A stretch of 64,000 bases of DNA. Origin: Brachynemurus nebulosus. Its lineage: Eukaryota > Arthropoda > Insecta > Neuroptera > Myrmeleontidae. The notes below the pieces were generated by a model. The model ran no database searches and was not told where the DNA came from. It was given only the letters and a program-made list of their open reading frames with translations. The first letter of the stretch is position 1; the number at the start of each line of letters is the position of its first letter. A program made the position numbers and the translations under genes. The DNA is taken from NCBI GenBank assembly GCA_035578155.1, contig JAPWDM010000005.1, positions 25,542,877-25,606,876 of the forward strand. Reading direction: 5' to 3'. Shown here piece by piece: positions 1 to 11,300 of this stretch.

Positions 1-212
1 AGTTACACTTATATGCTTATATCCAAAACATCCAAAGCGGAAACAATTAATGATAAGGCGGCCAACCGTCTCGGATTTTGCGGGACAGTTCCGGAACACA
101 GTTGCTGCCCCGCATTGAAATTTTTGTTAAAATAGTCCCGGAATGAGTCTAATGCGTCCCGGAAGTCCCGCATTCAGTAGATTAGAAATAAAAAAAAAAA
201 TTTAGGTCAAGT

Positions 213-796
213 AAAGGTCCCGAGGCCGGACCTATCGATTTTGATGAAATCTGAATGTGTTGTAGAACAGTGTTTCTCAATCTTTCTTTAGTCACGCCCG
301 GTGAAATCCCGGATTAGTTGGAATAAGATTTGGTCGTGTAATATGAAATGTCGTTTTCCGACCACTTGATCTACCTTGTAATTCAGTTAGATATTGACAT
401 TTTCTTAAGCATTAGAGAAATATTTAAAAACCGTTCTTTAATTTTAAATAGTAATATTGTATCCTGGAATCATTTCCGCCATCAGTTGGAATAACATTTG
501 GTTGTGTAATATGAAATGTCGTTTTCCGACCACTTCGTCTACCATGTAATTCAGTTACGTGTCGACAATTTTTTAAGCATTAGCCTATTGTTTAAAAGTA
601 GTTCTTTAATTTTAGACCGAATTCTTGTAGCATGGAATCATTTCCGCCATTAGCTGGTATAACATTAGGTCATGTTATGATTTGTCGTTCTCCGACCATT
701 TGGTTGACCATATGATCCCATCAAGTGAGCCCCGTTGTTTTCCTTTCTTCAGACAAAAATAGTTGTGTCGTATTGTGGTCCGGCCTCGGGACCTTT
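213..796. mobile_element. Element bounded by perfect 20-bp inverted repeats, carrying a tandem array
   Basis: The 20-mer starting AAAGGTCCCGAGG at 213-232 recurs as its exact reverse complement at 777-796. Between the two copies lies a tandem array of about 168-bp units. Similar GTCCCG-rich sequence extends outside both repeats (about 60-180 and 915-930), so the real ends of the element may be further out. No transposase-like open frame is present. I infer a non-autonomous DNA transposon or part of a larger one; the superfamily is not clear. Confidence 0.45.
316..735 (+). repeat. Tandem satellite-like repeat, about 168-bp period, 2.5 copies
   Basis: Units start with AGYTGGWATAA at 316, 484 and 652, exactly 168 nt apart. 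Each contains the sequence GTCGTTYTCCGACCA about 40 nt later and GGAATCATTTCCGCCAT at the unit junction. Related sequence recurs in reverse orientation at 13.42-13.62 and 16.16-16.26 kb, so this is a dispersed as well as a tandem family. Confidence 0.7.
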
Positions 797-1173
797 ATTT
801 GTGAATGTTTTTTTCTTCTTTTTTTGCTCATCAATTGTATTTTTTCAAAAATGTAATTCTTTTCTTTTATTTTTGCTCATCAGTTTAAAAAAAAAAAAAA
901 AAATCGAAAGAAAGATCCATTGTCCCGCATTGACTAGTCAAAAAGTTGGCTCAAGCGTTTTTAAATTATGTTGTATATTGCTTCAAACTTCATTCAAAAG
1001 TTATTTTATACTTTTTAGCTCATTTTTAAATAAAAGCTTTGTTCAAAAAAAATTTTTTTTTACTTTATTCATTACAATATATTTTATTTTTAATTTAATT
1101 TTTAATTTTATTCATTACAATAGCCTAAAAATGTAATATCCTAGAATTTTATGAATAACAACTGGGAACATAC

Positions 1174-3483
1174 TTTTTACATTGTATCCGGCAATCCGAA
1201 TTACATTTGCTGGTCATTTGATTCTTAAAATGTACAATGGCTTCCAACAAATCTTGGATGAATTCAGTACGATCTACTTCGAAGAACCCTAACGGAATAA
1301 CTTTTCGAATCACGAAGATTTCGTCATACAAATTTTTGTAATGTTCAATTTTATCGATAAATTCTTGTAGACTGTGATGATTTTTCAAATAATTATTTAC
1401 TTTTCCTTCTTCTGTTCCGTCGATTAAACATAAATATTGATCGAAATCTAATACAAGAAACGCTGGTTCAATTTTTTGGTCAAGTATTAACTTTTGAAGA
1501 TTTATTTGGCAGGCAATATGTTCAGGGGCATTTATTCTTGGCTTCAAAATAAAAACAAACACAATGAGATTTATTTTTTAAATCATTTCTAGATCAGTAT
1601 AGACTTACTTTTAAATAAATCGTTTCGTTTGAGTAATCTAGATACAAATTTGTTTCAAGTGCCGCCAAATTTCTTACCACATCATTCATACGTTCAAAAA
1701 TAGCTAGAGTTTGCTCCTGGACTTCATCAAACGAGGGAATGTATTGTGGAGAACCATTTACATTTATTAGTCTTAATAAAAATCCTTTATTTCGAGTCTA
1801 AATACGTTATAAAAGTGTCAACTTTTTAATCATCCCTAATTATATATACTGTGTGAGTTTTTCGAGAGTTGCCATTTTTATTACAGCCAAACCGTTGATT
1901 TAATCGAAAAATTGTTCAAATAAGAGTTGTAAATATCGATGGGGGCAACCGATTGATATAGTCAGGAACTTTATAGCTCTTATGGTTTTCGAGCTATGAT
2001 ACAAACTTATAGATTTTTAAATGGGACTAGATATTAATTTTTCGATAAAATTGATCTAATGCATTAATTAGCAACATAAATGAGCAAAAAAAATTTTTTT
2101 ACTCAAGTTTAATTTTTTAATTTTTCTTTAATTTATGAGTTAGGCGGTAAAAATATGCATATGTACTTGAGGCTACTTCAACCGATAGTGTTTTTCTTGG
2201 TTACATTTCCATTACATCCAAGAAAAGAACCTTTTCCAGTACCATTTCTATCATAAAAATTTGGTTGTAATAGAAATGGCAACTCTCAAAATACTCACAT
2301 GGTATATATTCGACGCCCTAAACTATACTTACAGAAATCGACATCATAAAACTCGTATAATCCTCAATACTATTGGTTAATAAACTTGTTAAATTACTTG
2401 ACATCAAATGATTAACACAGTTATGAAATCTTCGCAAACGAACTTTATTGCTGGGATCCGGTAATAATTTTTTCTTATTTCCAACCAAAAATATATTATG
2501 TGCTTGTGAAAACCATTTTTCGCACAAAATTTTACGACACGTGTCCAAATGTTTATGGACCAATCGCTCAAATTCTTCGAGCGTGAACGCCCGACCATGT
2601 AACTCAAATTCAGACATACGTAAAATACGTAAATCAATAAAATCTTTATTCCAAAGATTCACAAGTGCTGTAATACACGAATTCAATTTATTCAATTTTA
2701 TCGTTAAAAGTCTGTACAATTTCCTTGAATCACGAGTACTAATTTCTCGAGCAAGACGAAAACATTCCAAACGCTCGGGGGATTGATAAATGGGGATAAT
2801 TTCTTTTGTATGATAAGGATCTTTTAATACAAAATCAACAATTGCCTTTTTAATTGCTAAGATATATTCTTCTTTCATCTCAGCAATATTTTCACGCAAT
2901 AACTGTTGATATTTTGAAAGTCTTCCCGGAATAAATTTCATAATCTAAAATTAATAGCATAATTAGAGTTATGAGAATATCATACAATAGAAAAAATAAA
3001 CCAACTCTAGTATATAATCCCTTATCCATTGGCGGAACATGTATTGTATCAAAACCATTCATTATGTAATAATAATATCTATTAATACTTCTTTCGTCAG
3101 GTTCCTCATCCACCTCTTCATCTTTTGTAATTAGCGATACAATATATTTACGAAATTCAATAGTTTTCATTCGCATACTCGAGAAAGTCTCTTTAGCCGA
3201 TTTAACTAAAATTAACATCATTTTAAGGACACCTAGACATCTTTGATTAAGAAACACGTATACCTTTTTTAACTGAAACTTTACTTTTCTTTCGTTTATT
3301 TAAGCTTGTTATCGGTGGTTTCATAAATTTTTCTGGTAACGAAAATAAGGGTTCGCATCTGGGTTTATAGTAATCAGGTGGAAATTCAAGTTTTGGTATT
3401 TTAAATCCTAATTCAATATCTCCACTACCACCCATTTTGGAACGTTTTTTATCTTTAACTTTCGTTTTATTTTTATTATACAT
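1174..3483 (-). CDS. Axonemal dynein heavy chain, N-terminal tail exons (partial, DNAH3/7/12-like)
   Basis: Five minus-strand exons read as one frame: 3483-3264, 3205-3006, 2944-2333, 1797-1609 and 1541-1174. The four introns are 58, 61, 535 and 67 nt, with GT donors (two are GTAAGT) and AG acceptors. Phases fit throughout, giving 529 codons plus two bases. The last exon ends at a GTATGT donor, so the gene continues beyond the left edge; a full heavy chain is about 4,000 residues, so this is only the start of the cargo-binding tail. Family hallmarks seen are a YYYYIMNGFDTIHVPPMDKG block, then AIVDFVLKDP, WFSQAHNIFLVGNKKKLLPD and LGFFEVD near the end. In this family the protein is an inner-arm axonemal motor for cilia or sperm flagella. 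I used the ATG at 3483, which has an in-frame stop just upstream; an internal ATG at MGGSGD (about 3435) is an alternative start. The third intron carries a MITE (separate entry). Assignment to DNAH3, 7 or 12 is inference. Confidence 0.88.
1849..2302. mobile_element. MITE (TA target duplication) in dynein intron 3, copy 1
   Basis: A 454-bp unit with terminal inverted repeats of about 40 bp (ends CTGTGTGAGTTTTTCGAGAG and its counterpart GTGAGTATTTTGAGAGTTGCC read inward from the right). It is flanked by TA on both sides. A second full-length copy lies in opposite orientation at 51,184-51,636, which proves it is a mobile repeat. TA duplications suggest the Tc1/mariner superfamily. It sits entirely within the 535-nt intron between dynein exons 3 and 4 and accounts for most of that intron. 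Confidence 0.8.
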
Positions 3484-4421
3484 CCTAATAAATTACTTAC
3501 TCTTTGCTGAAAAATAATAAAGTAATTTGACCTTTCTTAGAAAACTTAAAATAGAAATTATCTGTTCAAAGTAAAATTCATCTCTGAACAAATAAATTTC
3601 TCTCTTGAATCAAATAAGAGTTCATCTAAGCGTACAATAGAGGGGTATTGTTGATGAGATTTATGAAGTAAATTAGTAATATTTATAGCAGTTCTTATAT
3701 AAAAGATCATTCTCAAAAGATTCTATACGTATGTATATTTACAAGAGATGAGAATTTCTTTTCAAGTATATTAAATGTACGGCAAAATATATACATAAAT
3801 GTAACAATGCTTGCATAATAAATTGAAATTGTAGATTATCGTGCCATCTATTAAACAAGTATTCAACTTTTGTAGAAATGGTAACAGCTGTTTGAAATCA
3901 AACATTTTTACTGTAAAAAGTGAAACCGCAAAAGTATCTTATTAAATATTTATTACAAGCTATTTTGTTATAAAATAGAAGAAAAACTTAATTTTGAGTA
4001 ATTTTATTATTTTTGTCTAAAGAAATCTGTTTTAATTTATTTTACCGTAAAATGGACGACAGTTACAATGCCTGGTTGGTAAATTAGTGTTTAGTACAAT
4101 AAATTGTCAAAAAATTTTAATTTTTTTAGATAAAAATTAAAATTTTAATACCTAAAGTATAAGTTTTCTTAAAATAAATTTAAACATAATTAACTTACTT
4201 TATTTCGAAATTAGTTAACTTAGAACATTTGTTTAATAATCATCGTTTTAAAATATTTATAACCAAATATTCTATATAAGGTGACAGAATAGTTTTTAAT
4301 TTTTCTATATTGATTTAATAATCAAAATTTCTGTGGCAACTAGTGCATATATATATAGAAAAAAAGTCAACTATGAAGTTTTCGATAAATTCTAATAACG
4401 TATGCTTATCTCATTTTCTAG
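3484..4421. promoter_or_regulatory. Divergent intergenic region between dynein heavy chain and EF-Ts
   Basis: This stretch of about 0.94 kb separates two head-to-head genes, the dynein heavy chain on minus and mitochondrial EF-Ts on plus, so it must hold both promoters or 5' leaders. It is very AT-rich and shows no long open frame or recognisable element. An AG (ttttctag) lies directly before the EF-Ts ATG, so a noncoding upstream exon with an acceptor there is possible. No specific TATA or initiator motif stands out. The promoter role is inferred from gene orientation alone. Confidence 0.45.
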
Positions 4422-5532
4422 ATGCTCATCCCAACCATTTACCGGTGTTTCTCAAAAAGTACCAGATTTCAAGCAGTTGAAAAATCATTATTAGCTGCAT
4501 TAAGAAAACAGACTGGATACTCATTTGCAAATTGCAAAAAAGCTCTTGAACTTAATGGAAATAATTTAGAAAAAGTACGAATATATTTTTCACTATTTCT
4601 TAAAAGGTTTAAGGACAATCTTCAACCTTTTTAGCAACAGTGAAATAGGTAACAGTAAAGTGACAAGATTTATTTTACATAAAAATTTAATAATTAGGCT
4701 CAGGAATGGCTTCAACAACAAGCTCAGTCGATGGGCTGGTCAAAAGCAATGAAGCTCGAGGGACGTCAAACCAGACAAGGTCTTATTGGTTTATTATTAA
4801 ATAACAATTGTGCATCATTAGTTGAAATGAATTGTGAGACCGATTTTGTTGCACGAAATCAACATTTTAAAGACATGTTAGAAATGGCCGCAGTATCCTG
4901 TTTTAATTATACAACGCAACAGACACATCAAGACAAAATTCAAAAAGTAAGTTCAACAAATTGCAAGTTTCTAAAAGTCAAAGAAATCAAGCATTCCTCT
5001 GTTTTTTAATCAGATTCATTTAGATAGTTCCAAGTTACGGGAACTGGTAGCAAGTGATGGAAAATCATTAGGTGACCATTTAGCGTTGATGATTGGGAAT
5101 GTTGGAGAAAACGCCAATTTAAAACGAGCTCTCTGTATGCAAGTGGACAATAGTCTAAAATTATACGGATATGTACATCCAGCACCCGTAGAAGGCACCC
5201 CATTTATGTACGGGAAATATGGCGCACTAGTTGCGTTAAAGGAACTAGGTGACGTCAATTCTTCTACAATCGGAAAAAACGTGTGTCAACATATTATCGG
5301 AATGAATCCAAAGAAAATTGGAAATAAAGACGTGGATAAACCTGCTGAAAATAAAGACGATGAAACATGTCTAATCTATCAAGAATATTTATCGAATCCT
5401 GATTATTTAGTCCACGAGATTTTAGAACAAAGTCAAGTAAAAGTTGTCGATTTTGTACGCTATGAGTGCGGAGAACAAATCAATGAAATTGGAAAGGAAG
5501 TAAATCCAGAAAATATTCATACTTGTCAATAA
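4422..5532 (+). CDS. TSFM: Mitochondrial translation elongation factor Ts (EF-Ts)
   Basis: Three exons, 4422-4574, 4698-4946 and 5014-5532 (stop TAA), are all in phase 0 with GT..AG introns of 123 and 67 nt, giving 306 codons, close to the usual length for animal mitochondrial EF-Ts. EF-Ts is the guanine-nucleotide exchange factor that recycles EF-Tu-GDP in the mitochondrial matrix. The N-terminus ([16 protein letters not shown]) is short, basic and without acidic residues, as expected of a mitochondrial presequence. Next comes the UBA-like domain with the first EF-Ts signature ([16 protein letters not shown]), continued across intron 1 as AQEWL. The second signature, [12 protein letters not shown], which contacts EF-Tu, is in exon 2. 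The dimerisation-type core follows in exon 3 ([21 protein letters not shown], and a C-terminal [12 protein letters not shown]). No frameshift or missing signature residue is seen, so the gene appears intact. The start is the only ATG giving a presequence; a TAG stop lies directly upstream in the same frame. Confidence 0.95.
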
Positions 5533-5553
5533 GACTTTTGTATATAATTTGAT

Positions 5554-5559
5554 AATAAA
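5554..5559 (+). terminator. Polyadenylation signal of EF-Ts
   Basis: A canonical AATAAA lies 22 nt after the EF-Ts stop codon and is followed by T-rich DNA. Its position makes it the likely cleavage and polyadenylation signal, giving a very short 3' UTR. Confidence 0.6.
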
Positions 5560-5770
5560 ATATTTTTAGTTAGAATGTAGTTAGTTTCATTTATTTAAAT
5601 TTTATTTTCTATTTTTTTTCTATTTAAACTACTTAGAATAATTAAGTACCTTAGTCCAAAATATGTACCCTTAAAAGCCTTAATGCAAATTAAAATATCT
5701 ATTATTATCATCTATTACTGTATCACATCGCTCTATTTTTATCCTAGAGTATCACAAAGGTATCACGCTC

Positions 5771-6253
5771 ACGGAAGCTTCAAAATTAATTATCACATGT
5801 TTGAGTAAATATATTTGAGTACATAATTACATATTGTTAATAAGTTATAAATTAATGAACAATTAAAATTTTTTAATTATTCTTTCTAGGTTAAACTAAA
5901 TGATTTTTGTTAATATTTAATTTATTTCCAATATATTTTACGCAAACTTTGGACAGAAAATGCCGGAACCAATCAGCGTTCAGCACACATTTCACGACTA
6001 TTTATTATGGGGACTCTAGTATCACCTAGAGTCCCTATAATAAATGGAGTTGTGACATGTGTGCTGAACGCTGATTGAATGATTGGTTCCGGCATTTTCT
6101 GTCCAACGCTGGGTAAAATAAATTAAATGTTTAACAAAAATCATTTAGTTTAACCAACAAAGAATAATTAAATTAAATTGTTCATAAATTCATAACATTT
6201 TAACAATAATATTATGTACTCAAATATGTGAGAATTAATTTTGAAGGTTCCCG
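5771..6253. mobile_element. Foldback (palindromic) element, about 240-bp arms
   Basis: The sequence is an imperfect palindrome centred near 6014. The left arm contains GGACAGAAAATGCCGGAACC at about 5952 and the right arm carries its reverse complement near 6102. The arms differ by several substitutions and small indels, so the element is not very recent. A third partial copy of the arm (GGACAGAAAATG plus GACTATTTATTATAGGGACT) lies just downstream at about 6259-6340. No coding capacity is seen. Confidence 0.7.
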
Positions 6254-6676
6254 CTCTGTTTTGGACAGAAAATGGATGACATGTCATGAGTCATAAGTGT
6301 CATGACCGTCATGACTATTTATTATAGGGACTGTAATATCAGCCATTTTTGAAGTGCCATCTCTTATGTGAATTTGATACTTTGTTGGATAATATTCTGC
6401 AAAATATTTAACAGAATTCTGTAATCTATCAAACTGTATTAAATATATAAGCAAGAGAAAATAAGAGAGATGTCTCACATTTAGAAATATCGTTGTTTAT
6501 ATACATACATATAAATATTTTTGGCTCTTTTAGGATTTCGTAGTCTTAATCAGAAAAAAACCCTTATAAAACCGATCATGTCTGTCATCGCATTATACGA
6601 TCTACCCACACAATTTAATAGACAGTGTTGTTTTTTCAAAACTATTGTTTAAATTTTTTTAAGATGGCAGAAAGTA

Positions 6677-7485
6677 AGGCCTCATACACAATCAATGAAA
6701 TAAAGAATAAGAAGTATGCCATCTAGTGACATTGAATGGAACTTTAACGTAACTGCTCATAGATATAAATATGTAAGTATTTTTGTACGTCAAAATTGAT
6801 GATTTTTTTCACTGAAGGCCTGTACACAATTGGGTGTGATAGTAATAGTGACAAGAGATAAGAACGAGAATAAGAATTTTCACCTTGTGTCATCTAACGG
6901 TTAAAATAAAAATTAAAAATAGTAGATTACTTTTATATAGCGGACTACAGTGGAATAAATAGAACTGAGAGAGAGGTTAATTGATTCACGGTCAACCGGT
7001 GTAATATGTAAAATTTGTTATGATTCATGATAATTCAGAACAAAAATTTACTAGAGAAAGAAAAATTTATGTACTACAGCGTCAATAGCCATGAATCGAT
7101 TAACCTCTCAATCAGTTCTATTTATTCCACTGTAGGCCGCTATATAGAAGTAATCTACTATTTTTAATTTTTATTTTAACCGCTAGATGACACCAAGTGA
7201 AAACTCTTATCCTCGTTCTTATCTCTTGTCACTATCACTATCACACCCAATTGTGTACAGGCCTTTAGTGGCAAAAAAAGTCATCACGAACGTTACTTTT
7301 TTATGAATTTTGATGTACAAAAATACCTAAATACATATACCTATAAGCAGTTAAGTTAAAGTTTCATTCAACGTCACTAGATGGCATACTCCTTATTTCT
7401 TATTTCATTAAAGTTCCATTCAACGTCACTAGATGGCATACTTCTTATTTCTTATTCTTTATTTCATTGATTGTGTATGAGGCCT
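6677..7485. mobile_element. Foldback element with AGGCCT termini and nested inner inverted repeat
   Basis: Two long arms (about 6677-6991 and 7090-7485) are inverted copies around a loop of about 98 nt. The ends read AGGCCTCATACACAATC and the reverse complement, flanked by TA. Each arm also contains an internal AGGCCTGTACACAATTGGG motif (6816 and, inverted, ending 7265), which may be the old terminus of a smaller nested element. The right arm has a tandem duplication of about 53 bp (7354-7460). No open frame is present, so this is a non-autonomous DNA element. Confidence 0.72.
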
Positions 7486-8159
7486 TAGAATTTTAGATAA
7501 TAATATTATTAACAAATTCAATGCTAAGGAAGAGTCCATAAACTACGTAGTCCCATTTTGACCTTTTTTTAAAGACCCTTCCCCACCATGTAGACTACAA
7601 GTGAAATCTGCCTTAAATTTCACTCCCCTTCGATGAAACGGAAATTTTTTTATTAAATCCAAAAGATACGTATTTTATTGAAATAATCTTTTTTATTGTA
7701 AAATATAATTTTTTTTTAAAAGTTTAGAAAAATATTTCCCCATAAAACCCGTTTTATTAGTTTTTATACTATGGAAATTATGTGACCAAATCGTAACATA
7801 ATTAATTGTTTTAGGTAATTCTGTGAAATTTCAAAATGTCATAAGCAGATTGTACGTAATTTATGATTATTGATTTTTATTTCACATTCACATTCATGTT
7901 TTAATTGTGCCAAATAAAATTAAAAATTAGGTAGCTGGATTTTGTGTGCTCGAAATGTGAAAACTACGAAATCCTGGTCTACTGCGCGTCTAGCACGCAC
8001 TTTCCAAATCTTCTAAGCTTGAATGACGTAGATGAAAATTTTTTTTCAATTTTGTTTCTCATTTTTAATACCAGGCAAAAAATTATAATATTTAGTTAAA
8101 AACTAGCAGTATGGAGATAGATTTTCATTACTAATCTTTAATACGTTGATGGTCATGAG

Positions 8160-8372
8160 CAGTGCCGGATTAACCCTGAGTCCGCCCCTAGGCACCTTGA
8201 AAAATGCCGTCCCTACGTTTTCTTCGAAAAAAAGGAAAAGGAAGGAAAAAAAGAGTGACAAGCAAAAAAAAAATTTAAAAAAAACCTTAATTACTCATTT
8301 TTCCGCCCTATTTTAAAAATTTACCGCCCCTAGGCCATGGCCTAGGGTGGCCTATTGGCTAAGCTGGCCCTG
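8160..8372. mobile_element. Non-autonomous hAT element (213 bp)
   Basis: The termini are CAGTGCCGGATTAACCC and, inverted, CAGGGCCAGCTTAGCC. A perfect 8-bp direct repeat GTCATGAG (8152-8159 and 8373-8380) flanks the unit, and 8-bp duplications define the hAT superfamily. Subterminal CCGCCCCTAGGC motifs occur near both ends. There is no coding capacity. Confidence 0.88.
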
Positions 8373-8380
8373 GTCATGAG

Positions 8381-11300
8381 GCATTGTGATATAACTCCCA
8401 ACTGATACACTTCTTTCACAACTAATACACCAATACATAAACAAACCTAATTCTCTTTTTCTAGACACAATAGATACCAGTTGATGCTGTGTGTTGAACA
8501 ATACGTAATGTATAGTATAGAGCACACCGAATCACTGCATTAGTACCACATTAGTACAATAAGAACAAGCACTTTCCTTCATTAGTAATAAATTTCGCCG
8601 ACAGAGTACCATGGTAACAATAAATGATGCATACTTAACAACTTACAGTATTTACATTTTTATGTCACCGAAGGATGACATATTAATCTCGTTGTGTGAT
8701 TATAGTGGAGGAAAAATTAATAATAATAATAATAATATATAATATAATAATTATAGAGTTATACATGCATATATTGAATAAACGCAAGAGGGCTGTATTC
8801 TCACTGTACTTAAAAAACGAGCCAAAAAATCATAAATTAACACTTTCACTGAGGTGACATTACTTAGTGCGTGTCAAAAACGCGCACTTGACGAATTTTT
8901 TTGTTTGTTTCCAAACTAATAATGGGTCCTGTACCCCCTTTACCCTATAAAAATTCGACAAATTTTTTAACACTTACCTAAAATAGCAGGAAAACGATGA
9001 CAATTTGGTTAAAACCACAAAATTATACTGATAGTTACTCGTATGAGATTTTCCTATGACTAATGTTTTACTACCTATGTACATAATTAAATTCTAACAA
9101 TAAACTTATAAGGTACATAAATTTCGTCTATTGCTTTTTCATTCCCATCTTAAAGTTCGCGTTAATTTAATTAAAGACGTAATGTTTTCAGGAGAAAGTA
9201 AAATTCCAAACAATAAATTGGAAAAAACAATAGTAAAAAAAATTAGATTATAACTTCTTTGTAAATTTTTCGTCCCAACTAATAATAGTAATAATATTTT
9301 ATTAATTTATGATACCTAATTAAAATTAATTAAGCATATACATATTATTTCGAAACTAATGATACAAACATATACGGTGTCGGTAAAAGAAATGGGAAAA
9401 TTAGCAAGAATTGCGAAGAAATGAAAGCCTGAGAATAAAAAAATTATTAGAATTTTGCATAAAACAATTGAAAAATAGATTTATTGTTGAGGACTAACTG
9501 TGTTACTTGATTATTCCATAGAGGGGACCCGCTGTTATGCCATTATTGCAAATTGAATGCATAATTTACATGGTAAAAAATGCATACCAGGTGTTCCAAA
9601 ACTCCAAAAGTATTTTAGTTCGCAGAGACGCAACTTCGTATCTCAAACATTTAACTAGCTTTTAAAATCATTTTGTTGACGAATTTTTAATTACCTCCAT
9701 AAGACATGAGGTTATAATCTCGTTTTATGCATGCAACATTTAGAAAATGCCTGGTTGTGCTATCTCTTTTGTTTATTTTAAAGTTGCTCAATCTCAATGT
9801 GTTTGTCGGTTTGTTTCTCAATTTCTTCTGTATGTATCTAATAAATTTATGTTTTTATGAGTGTAATTATTGAAATGACATTTTTAGCACTTATAATTTT
9901 GTTATATATATTCTATTAGTTTTACAGCTGGTAGTCACTCGCTGTAATATTGGGCTAAATTTAACCAGCTGACAGTCATTGACGTCATAAGACGTCAAGT
10001 GAAGCCTGACTAATTCACACACCACATCGTAGACGTCAACGTTCCATATAAACTATATTAGCTGTCGAAACAGTGTACCAATTGAGCGTTTTGTCATTAT
10101 AGGTTATGGACATCAACCGGATAAAAATAAATATATTAATTCCGCAATTCCGTATATTAATTATTCGTAACTGCAAAAGTTACCGATTATAGGTAATAGT
10201 CAAATGGTACGGTAATTTGAACAACCTCATTATGATAAACGAAAAATCGATAAAAATTACTAGATTGCGTCAAAAAGCCATCGACATCTCTGCTGTTAAA
10301 ATAATAAAATTGTGGTTATACAACATTTTGGTACACAATGTAATTGTCTTAGGCTAATCAGAGACATGTCATTGTAGTATACCCACTGTGTACTAATTCA
10401 CATAAATATTATAATAAATTTATAATTAATGACAGAAAAAACTAAATGAATAAATGATTATTTTTATAATAAGTTTTCATAATTATGCAAAAAAAAATAT
10501 TAGCTTCTATTTAAAGAAAAATCACAGAATTGTCTGAAGCTCAAAAAATATTTCGAAATATGTTTCGAATTGCAAAATTTATTTTACGTCTGAATCACAT
10601 GTTGCTAAGAACTATTTGCAATACTTTCATGACTCATCCAAATATTCTATTTTAAATGTGGCGCCATTATAATTACATAAATCACCGTTTTAGGTTATTA
10701 ATCATTGGCTAATTCAAATAGAAATGTTCTACTTTTGTTTTATTTGTTTATACTTAAGCACAGGCCCGGATCTATGGGGGAGGGGTAAACCGGGGTCCTT
10801 GCCCCGGGCGGCAGTTTTAAAGAGCACCAAAATCCTAATGGGTCGATCTATATCATATGGACCAAAAAAAAGTTTGTTTTTCGACCATTTTAGAAAAAAT
10901 TAATATTCCCCCAGTTGTTTCTATTATATTTGAAGTATTACGAACGATTCTTGAAAATAATTATCTTAAACCGTTTAAGCGTAGTGGCCATTTTTGTTTT
11001 CCAATTTACGCTGTTTTTATGTTCGCAGCTTTTACGCCAATACACATATTTCATAAACCGACCGTTCATCCTAAAAGATTGAAATAAAAACAAATTTAAT
11101 GGTAATAAATTTCTCTTTATTTATAAGTCAATATTTGGCCTATTTTCGTCCATTCCATAAGAAAACTTGATCTTAAGTCAGATATCAAAATTTAACAAAA
11201 TTCACTTTTTTAACATTCTTTTTATGGAAGGAGTATTTTAAACAGCTTAGTATGTATTTTTTATGGGAATAATTGTATATGGGTACAACTACCCAAAAAA

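Larger units (their letters stand above)
1..1173. other. Intronic or downstream repeat-rich DNA left of dynein exon 5
   Basis: Reading leftward from the last visible dynein exon, no further dynein-like exon is seen before the window edge. The segment holds a transposon-like unit with a tandem array (separate entries), C/G-rich direct motifs (GTCCCGCATT near 165 and 920), an A18 tract near 885-903 and very AT-rich DNA. It is best read as an intron of the dynein gene. The 133-codon open frame on plus (735-1136) is low-complexity and is not called. Confidence 0.5.

Noticed and set aside
735..1136. Plus open frame of 133 codons
   Set aside because: Low-complexity Phe/Lys/Ile product from T- and A-tracts within repeat DNA.
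3233..3263. A 31-nt first intron for the dynein gene (acceptor at TCTAG before GTGTCC)
   Set aside because: Phase is compatible but the intron would be too short to splice; the acceptor at 3206-3207 gives a normal 58-nt intron with a better tract and the correct phase.
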